A stretch of DNA of 64,000 bases from an uncultured Clostridia bacterium (GCA_934162535.1 CAKPJC010000006.1:25666-89665); one strand, 5' to 3'. Counted from the stretch's first letter, positions 45,042-55,055 are shown. The notes: generated by a model from the letters alone, not told the origin. Made by a program: numbers and translations.

Positions 45042-45046
45042 CTTTC

Positions 45047-46519
45047 TTATGTTTGATTATCTATTATTTCTTTTACTATAATTCTTTCATCAAATGGATG
45101 TTTTACCCCATTAATTTCTTGATATGGTTCATGCCCTTTTCCTGCAAGTATTATTATATCAAGTTTTGTTGCCATTTTTATTGCTTCTTCTATTGCTTCT
45201 CTTCTGTCAACTACTACTTTATATTTTCCTTTTGTTTTCTTTATTCCTTCTTCAATTTCTTTTACTATTTCATCTGGGTCTTCTGTTCTTGGGTTATCTG
45301 TTGTTATAAATGTAAAGTCTGCAATCCTTCCTGATATTTCCCCCATTTGTGGTCTTTTTCCTTTATCTCTATCTCCACCACAACCAAATACTGATATTAC
45401 TTTTCCTCTTGTATAGCTTTTTGCTGCTGATAATATGTTTTGTAGACTTTCTGGTGAATGTGCATAATCTATCATTATTGGTATTTCTTTTGCATTGTCT
45501 ACCATTTCTGATCTACCTGGCACTTTTATTTCTGCAAGAGCTTCTATTACTTTTTCTGATGGTATTCCTATTTTTTTAGCTACACATATTGCTGCTAAAG
45601 AATTGTATACACTAAATCTTCCTGGTATGCTTACTTTTACTCTTTCATTTTTGTCTTTGATTTTTACTCTAAAGTCTACATATGAATTTGTTATTGTTAT
45701 GTCTTTTGCTAATACCTCACAATAATTGTCTATTCCATATGTCATTATTTTACTATTTGGAAACATTCCTGGTATTTTTGATACTTGTAAATCATCTACA
45801 TTTATTATTCCATTATCACACATTTCAAATAGTTTTAGTTTTGATTCAAAGTAGTCTTTCATATCTGGATGTTCTTTTTCACTTATATGATCTTCTGAGA
45901 AATTTGTGAATAATACTATATCAAATTTACATCCATCTACTCTATGTAGTTTTAAGCTTTGTGATGATACTTCCATAACTACATATTCTACTCCTTGCTT
46001 TGCCATTTCTGCAAATGTCCTCTGTAATTCTATGCTTTCCGGTGTTGTTCTGTTACTTTCTGATACCATTTTTCCATTTATGTATGTTGCAATTGTTCCT
46101 ATTAAGCCAACTTTATATCCTGCTTTTTCTAGCATTTCTTTTATCATAAATGTTGTTGTTGTTTTTCCTTTTGTTCCTGTTACTCCTATTAGTTTGAATT
46201 TTTTTGAAGGATTGTCATAATAGTTACAACTACATTTTGCTAATGCTATTCTTGTATCTTTTGCCATTATTAGTGTGACATTTGCTGGTAATTTTATTGA
46301 TTTTAAGTCACATCCTTCTTCAATCATAATTGCTTTTGCTCCTGCTTTTATGGCATCATTTATATATTTATGTCCATCTGTTGCAAATCCTTTTATTGCA
46401 ATGAACATGTATCCTTCTTTTATATTTTTTGAATTACTTTCTATTCCTGTTATTTCAATGTCTAACTCTCCTTTTGCTTTTAATCCATCTATTCCTATTA
46501 ATATTTTCTTTAGATTCAT
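45047..46519 (-). CDS. murE: UDP-MurNAc-L-Ala-D-Glu:meso-diaminopimelate ligase MurE
   Basis: 490 residues. ATP-binding GVTGTKGKTTTT, central domain TNFSEDHISEKEHPDMKDYF, and DNPRTEDP, the motif that selects meso-diaminopimelate rather than L-Lys. It adds the third residue of the peptidoglycan stem peptide. First gene of the murE-mraY-ftsW-murG-kinase run, with its own promoter; murF and murD are missing from the cluster. Confidence 0.96.
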   Translation of the reverse strand: MNLKKILIGIDGLKAKGELDIEITGIESNSKNIKEGYMFIAIKGFATDGHKYINDAIKAGAKAIMIEEGCDLKSIKLPANVTLIMAKDTRIALAKCSCNYYDNPSKKFKLIGVTGTKGKTTTTFMIKEMLEKAGYKVGLIGTIATYINGKMVSESNRTTPESIELQRTFAEMAKQGVEYVVMEVSSQSLKLHRVDGCKFDIVLFTNFSEDHISEKEHPDMKDYFESKLKLFEMCDNGIINVDDLQVSKIPGMFPNSKIMTYGIDNYCEVLAKDITITNSYVDFRVKIKDKNERVKVSIPGRFSVYNSLAAICVAKKIGIPSEKVIEALAEIKVPGRSEMVDNAKEIPIMIDYAHSPESLQNILSAAKSYTRGKVISVFGCGGDRDKGKRPQMGEISGRIADFTFITTDNPRTEDPDEIVKEIEEGIKKTKGKYKVVVDRREAIEEAIKMATKLDIIILAGKGHEPYQEINGVKHPFDERIIVKEIIDNQT

Positions 46520-46549
46520 TTTGCATTCTCCTTTACCTAATTTTTTTAC

Positions 46550-46578
46550 ATTATATAACTAATTTTGATTTTTGTATA
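46550..46578 (-). promoter_or_regulatory. Sigma-A promoter for the murE operon
   Basis: Minus strand TATACA, 17 bp, TATAAT (perfect -10, four of six in the -35), 30 bp before the murE start codon. Confidence 0.6.
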
Positions 46579-46652
46579 GTCTAATTTTGGAAATAAAAAA
46601 TTTTTTTCATTTTTTTACATTTTGCGATTTTATTTTTTCTGAAGAAAAAATA

Positions 46653-46683
46653 AAAACACCTAATTATATTTATTAAGTGTTTT
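46653..46683 (-). terminator. Terminator after fmt
   Basis: AAAACAC and GTGTTTT with additional TTAA pairing enclose an A/T loop; the minus strand ends in TTTTTATTTTTT. It lies 13 bp beyond the fmt stop. Confidence 0.65.
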
Positions 46684-46696
46684 CATCTTTTATGAT

Positions 46697-47650
46697 TTAT
46701 TTAAGTTTTGTTCCTTCAACTATTTCATTTCCTCTTAGATATTCTTTTATGTCCATTCTTTTTGAATTTTCACCTTGTATTTCTATTATTTTTATTATTC
46801 CTTCTTTTGCTTTTATATATAAACCATTTTTGCTGTTTGAATATATGACTGTTCCATTTTCGTAATTTTCTATTTTTCTTTCTTCTGGTAATTTATTTAC
46901 AGTTTCTGCTTTCCAGAATTTTACCTTTTTACCATTTATATAAGAATATGTCCCCATTATAGGGTTTAATCCTCTGATTAGGTCTTTTATTTGTTTGGCA
47001 TTTCTTGTTTCCCAGTCTATTTTTGACATTTCTTTATTTAGCATTGGTGCCATTGTGAAATCATTACCTTGTGGAACTCTTGGTGCCGTGCCATTTTCTA
47101 TTTGTTCCAATGTTTTTACAAGTAATTTGGCTCCTATTTTAGATAATCTTTCCCATAGTTCTCCAGTTGTTTCATTCTCTCCTATTTGAGTTTTTTCTTT
47201 TAATATCATATCTCCTGTGTCCATACCAATATCCATATACATTGTTGTTACACCTGTTTCTGCTTCTCCATTTATCACTGCCCACTGTATTGGTGCTGAA
47301 CCTCTGTATTTTGGTAATAATGAGCCATGTACATTTATACATCCTTTGTCAGGTATTTCTAATATTTCCTTTGGAAGTATTTTTCCATATGCAACAACAC
47401 ATATTACGTCTGGCTTAATCCTTTTCATCTCTTCAATAAATTCTACATTTTTTCTAACTCTTTCTGGTTGATATATTTTTAACTCTTTTTCGATTGCATA
47501 TTGCTTTACAGGTGATTCTACAAGTTTCATTCCTCTACCCTTTGGTCTATCAGGATTTGTCACTACTGCTTCTATTTGATGCCCTGCATTATATATTGCT
47601 TCTAATGATTCTTTTGCAAAGTCTGGTGTTCCCATAAATATTATTTTCAT
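46697..47650 (-). CDS. fmt: Methionyl-tRNA formyltransferase
   Basis: 317 residues. IIFMGTPDFAKESLEAI, VVAYGKILPKEILEIP, INVHGSLLPKYRGSAPIQWA (formyl-THF site) and TTMYMDIGMDTGDMI are canonical. It formylates initiator Met-tRNA. The deformylase gene def, often adjacent, is absent here. It follows rsmA by 9 bp. Confidence 0.96.
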   Translation of the reverse strand: MKIIFMGTPDFAKESLEAIYNAGHQIEAVVTNPDRPKGRGMKLVESPVKQYAIEKELKIYQPERVRKNVEFIEEMKRIKPDVICVVAYGKILPKEILEIPDKGCINVHGSLLPKYRGSAPIQWAVINGEAETGVTTMYMDIGMDTGDMILKEKTQIGENETTGELWERLSKIGAKLLVKTLEQIENGTAPRVPQGNDFTMAPMLNKEMSKIDWETRNAKQIKDLIRGLNPIMGTYSYINGKKVKFWKAETVNKLPEERKIENYENGTVIYSNSKNGLYIKAKEGIIKIIEIQGENSKRMDIKEYLRGNEIVEGTKLK

Positions 47651-47659
47651 CTTTTTCTC

Positions 47660-48520
47660 CTATTTCATAATGCATTTTGTAATATTTGCAAAGTCTTGTA
47701 TTGAAAGTTCTTCTGCTCTAACATTTTCATTTAGATTTAGCTTTTTTAGTATTTCAGTTCCTTCTTTTTTACTTATAAATACTTTTGTATTTGTTAATGC
47801 ATTTAAAAGTGTTTTTCTTCTTTGCATAAATGCACTTTTTATTATCATAAACATTACTTTTGGATTTTCTATTTTTACTGCTGGAACTTTTCTTAAATTC
47901 ATTTTTATTACTTCTGATGTTACTTCTGGTTCTGGTATAAATGAATTGTTTGGTACTTCCATTATTTTTTTCGATTGACAATAATAATAAACTGTATGTG
48001 TTATTGCTCCAGTGTTTTTTCCTCCTGGTATTTCTATTAGCCTTTCTGCGACTTCTTTTTGTATCATTACTGTTATACTTTGTATGTCAAGCTTTTCTTC
48101 TAATAGTCTCATTATTATTGGTGTAGTTATATAATATGGTAAGTTTGCAACTATTTTTACATTTTTTATTTCTTTATTTTTTTTGTTTTCTTTTATCATT
48201 TTGTTTAAATCGACTTTTAGTACATCATCATTTATAATTTCAAGGTTTTCTTTTGTTGTAAATCTATTATTTAATATTTTTACCATTCTTGTATCTAATT
48301 CTATGCATATTACTTTTCCTGCTTTATCTAATAGATATTTTGTTAGTGTTCCTAATCCTGGTCCGATTTCTATTACTAAATCTTCTTTACTTAGTTCACT
48401 ACTTTCTATTATTTTCTCGACCACTTCTGTGCTTATTAAGAAGTTTTGTCCAAGACTTTTGTTTGCTTTTATATTATACGCTTTCATTATACTTTTGGTT
48501 TCTTCTAATATATTTCCCAT
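47660..48520 (-). CDS. rsmA: 16S rRNA (A1518/A1519) dimethyltransferase KsgA
   Basis: 286 residues. NKSLGQNFLISTEVVEKI, VIEIGPGLGTLTKYLL, CIELDTRMV and NLPYYITTPIIMRLLE define KsgA/RsmA, which dimethylates two adenines in the 3' end of 16S rRNA during 30S maturation. A 48-residue reading frame lies 10 bp upstream and fmt 9 bp downstream, so these are probably cotranscribed. Confidence 0.95.
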   Translation of the reverse strand: MGNILEETKSIMKAYNIKANKSLGQNFLISTEVVEKIIESSELSKEDLVIEIGPGLGTLTKYLLDKAGKVICIELDTRMVKILNNRFTTKENLEIINDDVLKVDLNKMIKENKKNKEIKNVKIVANLPYYITTPIIMRLLEEKLDIQSITVMIQKEVAERLIEIPGGKNTGAITHTVYYYCQSKKIMEVPNNSFIPEPEVTSEVIKMNLRKVPAVKIENPKVMFMIIKSAFMQRRKTLLNALTNTKVFISKKEGTEILKKLNLNENVRAEELSIQDFANITKCIMK

Positions 48521-48530
48521 ATTTCACCTT

Positions 48531-48677
48531 TTATTTTTCATTTTTTTCTTTATTTACTTTTTTCAAGTTTTCTTGAGTTTTCTTGTCTAATTCTAATCCA
48601 TATGATTTTATTAATGAGTCTATTCCATATATGTCATCTTCTGTACCTGTTTCAGGTTTTTTTACTATTAATCCCAT
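48531..48677 (-). CDS. Small acidic/basic protein upstream of rsmA (48 aa)
   Basis: MGLIVKKPETGTEDDIYGID is followed by a Lys-rich helical C-terminus (KTQENLKKVNKEKNEK). GGAG lies 11 bp before the ATG, which is slightly long. It ends 10 bp before rsmA. No homolog recognised; the tail is coiled-coil-like. It may be a real small protein or a leader frame. Confidence 0.5.
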   Translation of the reverse strand: MGLIVKKPETGTEDDIYGIDSLIKSYGLELDKKTQENLKKVNKEKNEK

Positions 48678-48725
48678 TTTACACTATCTCCATTCTTTTT
48701 TGTCTTCTTCTTTTATTATAAGTCC

Positions 48726-50195
48726 TTAATTTTCCGTTGTCAACTGGTTTTCTTCTCTTTTTACCCAAACAGATACACTTCCTCCATTGCATATAAAGTC
48801 TGCATTTCCATTTTCGTCTATTTTTATTATTTCTGGTCTATTTCCTGTTATATCATACATTTCTGTTCCTATAAATTCTGTTCCCATATGCATGTTTTTT
48901 GTTCCACCTATACTGTCTGACATTATTACAGCTATTCCTGAGTTTGGATGCTCATCGTCTCCTTCTAATGTCCATCCTATTATACTTTCATTATCAAAAT
49001 AGTCATTTTGATTTCCATAACATAAGTCTTTTCTAACTTTTAGTAATGTATCTATTTTTTCTTTTATTGGATTACTTCCAGCTATATTCATTCCATAATA
49101 GTCTCCATAGAATATACATGGTATTCCTTGTTTTCGTAATAAGATTATCGCATATGCCAATGGTTTAAACCAATCCATTATAGATGATTCTAATGCTTGA
49201 CCTATTTGTGTATCATGATTATCTACAAATGTTACTGCTAACCCTGGTCTTTCTTTTACTAATGTATTATCAAGTATTGTTCTCATGTCATAGTTTCCTT
49301 CGCCTCGTGATGCATAATATAAATTGTAGTGTAATGGTACGTCAAATAAATTCATTCCATTGTCTACACTTTCTAGATATCTTTTTAGTTTTCCAACATC
49401 ATTTCTCCAATATTCTCCTACTGCATATAATTCTTGACTAAATTCACTTCTTACTTCTTCTAGCCAATTTTTATAAAAGTCTCCCCTTATATGTTTTACT
49501 GCATCTAGTCTAAATCCATCTATATGACAAGTGTTTATGTACCATTTTGTCCATTCTATCAATTCATTTACAACATCTACATTGTTTAGGTCTACATCTG
49601 CTCCCATCAGATAATCAAAGTTTCCATTTTCATCATCAACATCTTCATCCCAATGTTTGCCATAAAATCTGTATATACCTGCTTTTTTGGTTGCTTCGTC
49701 CCAGTCAGTTCCATGAAAGTGTGTCCAGTTCCATGTAAAATCTGAGTATTTTCCTGCTCTACCTGGAAATGTGAATTTTGTCCATGCTTTTATTATTTTA
49801 TTTTCTCCTATATCTACATTTCTATTCACTCCAAGTTCTTCTATTGCTATTACATCTTCTAATTCATCTGCTCCTAGTTTATGATTAAATACTATATCTG
49901 CTAATACTTTTATTTCATTTTTATGTAATTCTTCGATTGCATCAATGTATTGTGCCTTTAGTCCATATTTAGTTGGTATACTGCCTTTTTGGTTAAATTC
50001 TCCTAAATCATATAAATCATATACTCCATATCCTACTTCTGATACTCCACCTGTTCCTTTATATGCTGGTGGTAGCCATACTGATGTTATTCCTATATTT
50101 TTTAAATGTTCTGCATCATCTTTTATTTTATCCCATAGTGTACAATCTGCTGGTAAGTACCATTCAAAATATTGCATTATTGTTTTATTTTTCAT
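48726..50195 (-). CDS. Cytoplasmic GH13 alpha-amylase
   Basis: 489 residues. IMQYFEWYLPADCTLWDKIK, DIVFNHKLGAD, GFRLDAVKHI (nucleophile Asp), AVGEYW (acid/base Glu) and TFVDNHDTQ (third carboxylate) match intracellular alpha-amylases of subfamily GH13_5. There is no signal peptide. It hydrolyses internal alpha-1,4 bonds of cytoplasmic maltodextrin or glycogen and could feed the GH15 enzyme at 0.4-2.3 kb. The YGMNIAGSNPIKEKIDTLLK region and beta-rich C-terminal domain are normal. Confidence 0.93.
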   Translation of the reverse strand: MKNKTIMQYFEWYLPADCTLWDKIKDDAEHLKNIGITSVWLPPAYKGTGGVSEVGYGVYDLYDLGEFNQKGSIPTKYGLKAQYIDAIEELHKNEIKVLADIVFNHKLGADELEDVIAIEELGVNRNVDIGENKIIKAWTKFTFPGRAGKYSDFTWNWTHFHGTDWDEATKKAGIYRFYGKHWDEDVDDENGNFDYLMGADVDLNNVDVVNELIEWTKWYINTCHIDGFRLDAVKHIRGDFYKNWLEEVRSEFSQELYAVGEYWRNDVGKLKRYLESVDNGMNLFDVPLHYNLYYASRGEGNYDMRTILDNTLVKERPGLAVTFVDNHDTQIGQALESSIMDWFKPLAYAIILLRKQGIPCIFYGDYYGMNIAGSNPIKEKIDTLLKVRKDLCYGNQNDYFDNESIIGWTLEGDDEHPNSGIAVIMSDSIGGTKNMHMGTEFIGTEMYDITGNRPEIIKIDENGNADFICNGGSVSVWVKREENQLTTEN

Positions 50196-50281
50196 TATTT
50201 TTTCGTCTCCTTTTTATGTATTGTGTCCTATTATTTTATATCACATTATTTTTTAAAATAAAAGTTGTATTGTTTATTTTT

Positions 50282-50644
50282 TTAATATGATAGTATGTTT
50301 TTTATATGATTAAATTGACATTTTCCATTTCTAATCATTACTTCTATTACATCAATATTTATCTCATAATTACTATATTTTCTATTTTTATATAAAAATA
50401 TTTTTGCTGTATTGACTATATGATTTACTTTTGAGTAATTAACTGCATCTACTGGATTTCCATATTTAAAATTACTTCTTGTTTTGACTTCTATAAAAGA
50501 TATTGTGTTTTGTTTTACTGCAATTATATCTATTTCCCCTTTTTTAGTAAAGTAATTTTTGCATATTATATCATATTTATTTTCTTGTAAATATTGAACA
50601 GTTAATTGTTCTCCAACTTTTCCTATATTATTTTTATTCATCAT
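50282..50644 (-). CDS. yraN: YraN / UPF0102 nuclease-like protein
   Basis: 120 residues. VGEQLTVQYLQENKYDIICK, then KKGEIDIIAVKQNTISFIEV followed by KTR: the Holliday-junction-resolvase-like restriction endonuclease fold with Glu, Asp and Glu-x-Lys. Function is not settled. The gene overlaps dprA by 11 bp, the common dprA-yraN arrangement. Confidence 0.92.
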   Translation of the reverse strand: MMNKNNIGKVGEQLTVQYLQENKYDIICKNYFTKKGEIDIIAVKQNTISFIEVKTRSNFKYGNPVDAVNYSKVNHIVNTAKIFLYKNRKYSNYEINIDVIEVMIRNGKCQFNHIKNILSY

Positions 50645-51503
50645 CTTTCCTTATAAATAGCTGTCCCGGTAGTTCTTTTATTTTATTGTCAATTTCTAAA
50701 ATCATTAATTTGTAATTTATTTCACTTATTGGAATGCCTGTTTTTATTGCTATTTCATTTATACTTTTGGGCTTGTTATCTAATACTTTATAAATATCAA
50801 TTAATTCTAAGGGTATATCTATATTAACCTCTTTTTTTACTTGTAGCCTTTTTTTGAATTCTATATCTTTATATTGATTTAATATATCTGATACATCTGT
50901 TACAAGATTACACCCATTTTTTATTAACTTATTTGTTGTTGTTCCTTTTGTATTTTCTAAGCTACTTGGAATTGAAAATACAGGTTTTCCTTGTTCTAAT
51001 GTATGTCTTGCTGTAATATTTGTTCCACTTCTTTCCCCCGCTTCTACTACTAATGTTCCCATTCCCAGTCCTGCAACAATTCTATTTCTTTCTCTAAATT
51101 TGTTTGAGTCTGCTCTGACATCATCTTCATACTCAGTTATTAGCAACCCATCATTTTCTAAAATTTTATTTGCTAATGATATATTTGATTTTGGATATAT
51201 GTTTTTTAGACCACATGGTAAAACTGCTATAGTTTTTCCTGAATTTTTCAAACATGTTTCATGTGCAATTGTATCTATTCCAATTGCTAGCCCACTTATT
51301 ATGTTTATTCCATATTCCACAAGGTTTTTAGTGAATTTTTTACACATTCTTTCACCATATTGTGTATTATGTCTTGAACCTACTACTGCTATCGCATGAT
51401 CATTTAATATTTCAATATTTCCAAGTACATATAATCTACTCGGTGGATTTTTTATGTCTCTTAGTCTTTCTGGGTATAATTCTTCACTATATTCTATTCT
51501 CAT
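50634..51503 (-). CDS. dprA: DNA-processing protein DprA
   Basis: 289 residues. The Rossmann-like core has AVVGSRHNTQYGE, ISGLAIGIDTIAHE, TIAVLPCGLKNIYPKSN, GTLVVEAGERSGTNITARHT and VFSIPSSLENTKGTTTN. DprA loads RecA on incoming single-stranded DNA during transformation. A C-terminal winged-helix part (about 215-289) follows. It overlaps comM upstream by 17 bp and yraN downstream. Confidence 0.93.
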   Translation of the reverse strand: MRIEYSEELYPERLRDIKNPPSRLYVLGNIEILNDHAIAVVGSRHNTQYGERMCKKFTKNLVEYGINIISGLAIGIDTIAHETCLKNSGKTIAVLPCGLKNIYPKSNISLANKILENDGLLITEYEDDVRADSNKFRERNRIVAGLGMGTLVVEAGERSGTNITARHTLEQGKPVFSIPSSLENTKGTTTNKLIKNGCNLVTDVSDILNQYKDIEFKKRLQVKKEVNIDIPLELIDIYKVLDNKPKSINEIAIKTGIPISEINYKLMILEIDNKIKELPGQLFIRKDDE

Positions 51504-53028
51504 ATTTTCTGTCTAAACTCCTATATAATATTGCTTCTGCTATATGTTTTTCTTTTATTTGTTCTTCCTCATCTAAGTCTGCTATTGTTCTTGCAATTTT
51601 TAGAATTTTCTCATATGCTCTCACACTGAGTTTTAAATTGTTAAATGCTTTTTCTAATATTTTTTCTCCATTACTATCTAATTTACAGTATTCTGGTATT
51701 GATTTTGAAGTTAATTGTGCATTTGAGTGTATTTTGTATTTTTGGTATCTTTCCTTTTGCAATTTTCTTGCTTTGTTTATTCTTTGTCTTATTTGTTCTG
51801 ATGATTGACCTTTATATTCAGAAGTTATTTTATTGTATTTAGGTCTTTTGACTTCAACTTGTATATCTATTCTATCTAATAAGGGACCACTTATTTTATT
51901 CAAATATCTATGTATTTCTGTCGGGGTACATTTACATTCTTTTTGTTCATCTCCATAATATCCACATGGACACGGATTCATACTTGCCACAAGCATGAAG
52001 TTGCACGGAAATACACAGTTTCCACTTAATCTGTTAATTATTATTTCTTTATTTTCAAGAGGCTCTCTTAGTGATTCTAAAATTCTTCTATTAAATTCTG
52101 TTAATTCATCTAAAAATAATATACCATTATGTGCCAAACTTATTTCACCAGGTTTTGGTATTTTTCCTCCTCCTATCATTGTACTCATGGTGACTGTATG
52201 ATGTGGCATTCTGAATGGTCTATTAAGTATTAGTCCGTCTCTTTTTAATTCTCCAGATATACTATGTATTTTGGTTATTTCCATTGCCTCATCTAAATCT
52301 AATTCTGGCATTATTGTATTTAGCCTTTTCGCCATCATAGTTTTTCCTGACCCAGGATTTCCTATCATTAATATATTATGGCCTCCTGCAACTGTTATTT
52401 CGAGTGCTCTTTTTATTTCTTCTTGACCTTTTACTTCTTCAAAGTCTATATCATACTGATATTTAATATCATTTATGCCTGTTTTGTTTTTTACATATGG
52501 TATTTCTATTTCCTTATTTAGGTATTTTATAATTTCAGTAAGATTACTAACTGGTATTATATCTAATTCTCTTACTATTGAGGCTTCATTTGCATTTGCC
52601 TTTGATAATATTACTCTTTTTATTCCAAGTTCTTTTGCTTCCATACACATTGATAATATTCCATTTATTCTATTTATTTTTCCATCTAATGATAATTCAC
52701 CTATAAATATTGTTTGGGTGAGTTCTAGCATGTTTAGGTTTGGTATTTTGTTTGTTGCTATTAATATTCCCATAGCCATTGCCAAGTCAAAACTACTTCC
52801 TCCCTTTTTTATATTTGCAGGTGCTAAATTTATTAATACTTTTTTAGTTGGAAATTCTATTTGAGAATTTTTTATTGCTGTTGCAATTCTTTTCTTGGCT
52901 TCTTTTACACTTGTATCTGGTAATCCGACTATTTCAAATTCTGGCATTCCATTACTTATGTCTGTTTGTATTTCTATTAGATTTCCTTCTAATCCATTTA
53001 ATGACATTGATTTTACTTTTGATAACAT
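51487..53028 (-). CDS. comM: ComM / YifB-family AAA+ ATPase
   Basis: 513 residues. N-terminal LonB-like domain (about 1-180), Mg-chelatase-type AAA+ core with GNPGSGKTMMAKRL, LFLDELTEFNRR and the zinc-like CPCGYYGDEQKECKC, and a C-terminal Mg-chelatase lid. ComM is a helicase that aids branch migration during natural transformation. Together with dprA and yraN it forms a competence-type cluster. A class B PBP diverges from its promoter side. Confidence 0.93.
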   Translation of the reverse strand: MLSKVKSMSLNGLEGNLIEIQTDISNGMPEFEIVGLPDTSVKEAKKRIATAIKNSQIEFPTKKVLINLAPANIKKGGSSFDLAMAMGILIATNKIPNLNMLELTQTIFIGELSLDGKINRINGILSMCMEAKELGIKRVILSKANANEASIVRELDIIPVSNLTEIIKYLNKEIEIPYVKNKTGINDIKYQYDIDFEEVKGQEEIKRALEITVAGGHNILMIGNPGSGKTMMAKRLNTIMPELDLDEAMEITKIHSISGELKRDGLILNRPFRMPHHTVTMSTMIGGGKIPKPGEISLAHNGILFLDELTEFNRRILESLREPLENKEIIINRLSGNCVFPCNFMLVASMNPCPCGYYGDEQKECKCTPTEIHRYLNKISGPLLDRIDIQVEVKRPKYNKITSEYKGQSSEQIRQRINKARKLQKERYQKYKIHSNAQLTSKSIPEYCKLDSNGEKILEKAFNNLKLSVRAYEKILKIARTIADLDEEEQIKEKHIAEAILYRSLDRKYENRI

Positions 53029-53069
53029 ATTTTTTCCTTTCAGGTATTTACCTTATTTTCATTTTTTTA

Positions 53070-53098
53070 TTGATTTTTTTATTGTTTTATTATAAAAT
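53070..53098 (+). promoter_or_regulatory. Sigma-A promoter for the class B PBP gene
   Basis: Plus strand TTGATT, 17 bp, TAAAAT, 33 bp before the start codon. Confidence 0.5.
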
Positions 53099-53131
53099 AA
53101 TTTTAAATTTTAACTAAAGAATGGTGATTTT

Positions 53132-55021
53132 ATGAGTAGTAAGAAAAATACAAAATCTAAAACAAAACTTAATATATCAAATATTAATGTACCAAATACT
53201 GCTTCATTGACAAAAATAAGAGTTGTTTTTGCCATATTGCTAATTATTATGGTACTTTTACTTGTTCGTGTTGGCTTTTTAAAATTTGTTGATGGCAATA
53301 AGTTACAGTCACTCGCCACATCTCAACAAACACTTACAGAAACACTAACAGCAAAACGTGGTACAATATATGATTCAAGTGGTACTAAAGTTCTAGCAAT
53401 TAGTTATGATACTGATAAAATATATATTAATCCATCTGAAATTGCTGAATCTAATAAAGAGATTGTCGCACAAGGCGTTTCAAGTGTTCTGGAATCTGAC
53501 TATACCGAGCTACTAGCTCAAATAAATTCAAATAATACTAAATTTTTGGTTGCTTCTGATGTATCACAAGATAAAGTTGACCAATTAAATTCTTGGATAT
53601 CAAAAATGGGAGAAACTAAAATAAAAACCGGTATTAGTTTTGAGGATACAAATAAGAGATATTATCCTTTTAGTTCTCTTGCTTCAACTGTAATTGGATT
53701 TGTTGGTTCTGATAATCAAGGACTTAGTGGTATCGAATATTCATGGGATTCATTTTTAAGTGGTACGGCTGGTCAATCTGTTAGTTTAAAAGATGCTGGT
53801 CAATCAGAAATAGCAAACTCTGAGCAATCATATATTGCAGCAGAAAATGGATATGATATTAATTTAACAATTGATGTCAATATACAAAGTATTGTTGAAA
53901 AATACCTAGCTGAAGCTGTTAAAGAATATTCATGTGATAGTGGTATTACAGTCGCTATGGATCCTTCTACTGGTAAGATTTATGCAATGGCTGATTATCC
54001 AAACTATGATTGTAATTCTCCTAACACACTTAATGAATCAATCACTGCTGTATGGGATAGCTTGTCTGATGAAGATAAAAAAGATGCAAGATATAACATG
54101 TGGAAACCCAAAGCTGTAACAGATACATATGAACCTGGTTCAGTTTTTAAGATTATTACTTCTTCTATTGCATTGGAAGAAAATATAACTGATACTGATA
54201 TTGCAAATGATTTTTACTGTAATGGGCATTATTATATTGAAGGTGAAGAAAAGCCTATTGACTGTTGGAAACATGTTCCTCCATATCATGAAGGACAAAC
54301 TTTACGAAAAGCTTTATGCAATTCTTGTAACCCTGCTTTTATGCAATTAGGTAGAAGAATTGGTGCTAAATTGACATATAAATATTATGATGCTTATGGA
54401 TTTTTTAATAAGACTGGTATTTCACTTTCAGGCGAACCTCGTAGTGGTGGTATTTTCTATAAATTAGATGATATTAAACCTATTGAACTTGCAATTATGT
54501 CTTTTGGACAACGTTTTACTATTACACCTTTGCAAATGATAACTGCTGCCTCTGCTATAGCTAATGGTGGTACATTACTTCAACCTCAGATTGTTGATAA
54601 AATAACTAATACTGATACTGGTGAAGTTACATCTTTTGATAAAAAAGAAGTTTGTCAGGTAATTTCAAAAGAAACTGCCGATAAAGTTACTTCAATGATG
54701 GAATCTGTTGTTACTACTGGTACAGGTCAACACGGTGCAGTTGCAGGTTATTCTATAGGTGGAAAAACTGGTACTTCTGAACCAAGAAACGGTACAAGTG
54801 ATGGTTACGTTGCTTCTTTTATAGCAATATCTCCTGTTGAAAACACTAAAGTTGTTTTACTTGTAATTTTGAAAAATCCTACTGGTAAACAACACAATGG
54901 TGGGCAAATTGCAGCACCTACTGCTTCAAAAATGCTTTCAGAAATTTTACCTTATCTTGGTGTTGAATCAGGAAATAAAAAAGATACAAATACTAATATA
55001 TCTTCAGATGATTTATATTAA
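53132..55021 (+). CDS. Class B penicillin-binding protein (FtsI/SpoVD type)
   Basis: 629 residues, one of only two plus-strand genes. Basic N-terminus, one membrane helix (about 31-50), a dimerisation domain beginning TLTAKRGTIYDSSGTKVLA, and a transpeptidase with the serine motif YEPGSVFKI (about residue 335), SCN in LCNSCNPAFMQLG (about 397) and KTGT in GGKTGTSEPR (about 545). It crosslinks peptidoglycan, probably at the division septum or in the spore cortex. No PASTA domain, so FtsI-like rather than SpoVD-like in size and architecture. It is not in the murE cluster, 7 kb away, where class B PBPs often sit. Confidence 0.9.
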   Translation: MSSKKNTKSKTKLNISNINVPNTASLTKIRVVFAILLIIMVLLLVRVGFLKFVDGNKLQSLATSQQTLTETLTAKRGTIYDSSGTKVLAISYDTDKIYINPSEIAESNKEIVAQGVSSVLESDYTELLAQINSNNTKFLVASDVSQDKVDQLNSWISKMGETKIKTGISFEDTNKRYYPFSSLASTVIGFVGSDNQGLSGIEYSWDSFLSGTAGQSVSLKDAGQSEIANSEQSYIAAENGYDINLTIDVNIQSIVEKYLAEAVKEYSCDSGITVAMDPSTGKIYAMADYPNYDCNSPNTLNESITAVWDSLSDEDKKDARYNMWKPKAVTDTYEPGSVFKIITSSIALEENITDTDIANDFYCNGHYYIEGEEKPIDCWKHVPPYHEGQTLRKALCNSCNPAFMQLGRRIGAKLTYKYYDAYGFFNKTGISLSGEPRSGGIFYKLDDIKPIELAIMSFGQRFTITPLQMITAASAIANGGTLLQPQIVDKITNTDTGEVTSFDKKEVCQVISKETADKVTSMMESVVTTGTGQHGAVAGYSIGGKTGTSEPRNGTSDGYVASFIAISPVENTKVVLLVILKNPTGKQHNGGQIAAPTASKMLSEILPYLGVESGNKKDTNTNISSDDLY

Positions 55022-55025
55022 TCGA

Positions 55026-55055
55026 GTAAGCGACATTTTATGTCGCTTACATTTT
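55026..55055 (+). terminator. Terminator after the PBP gene
   Basis: An 11-bp perfect stem (GTAAGCGACAT with ATGTCGCTTAC), 3-nt loop, then ATTTTATAT, 4 bp beyond the stop. Confidence 0.8.

Noticed and set aside
47769..47981. 70-residue Lys/Ser/Asn-rich minus frame inside rsmA
   Set aside because: Alternative frame of rsmA with no start context; rsmA motifs are continuous in their own frame.
53132..55021. Search for a reverse transcriptase to pair with the candidate variable region
   Set aside because: No gene with an RT (YxDD-type) signature was found anywhere in the window, so no DGR core can be claimed here.
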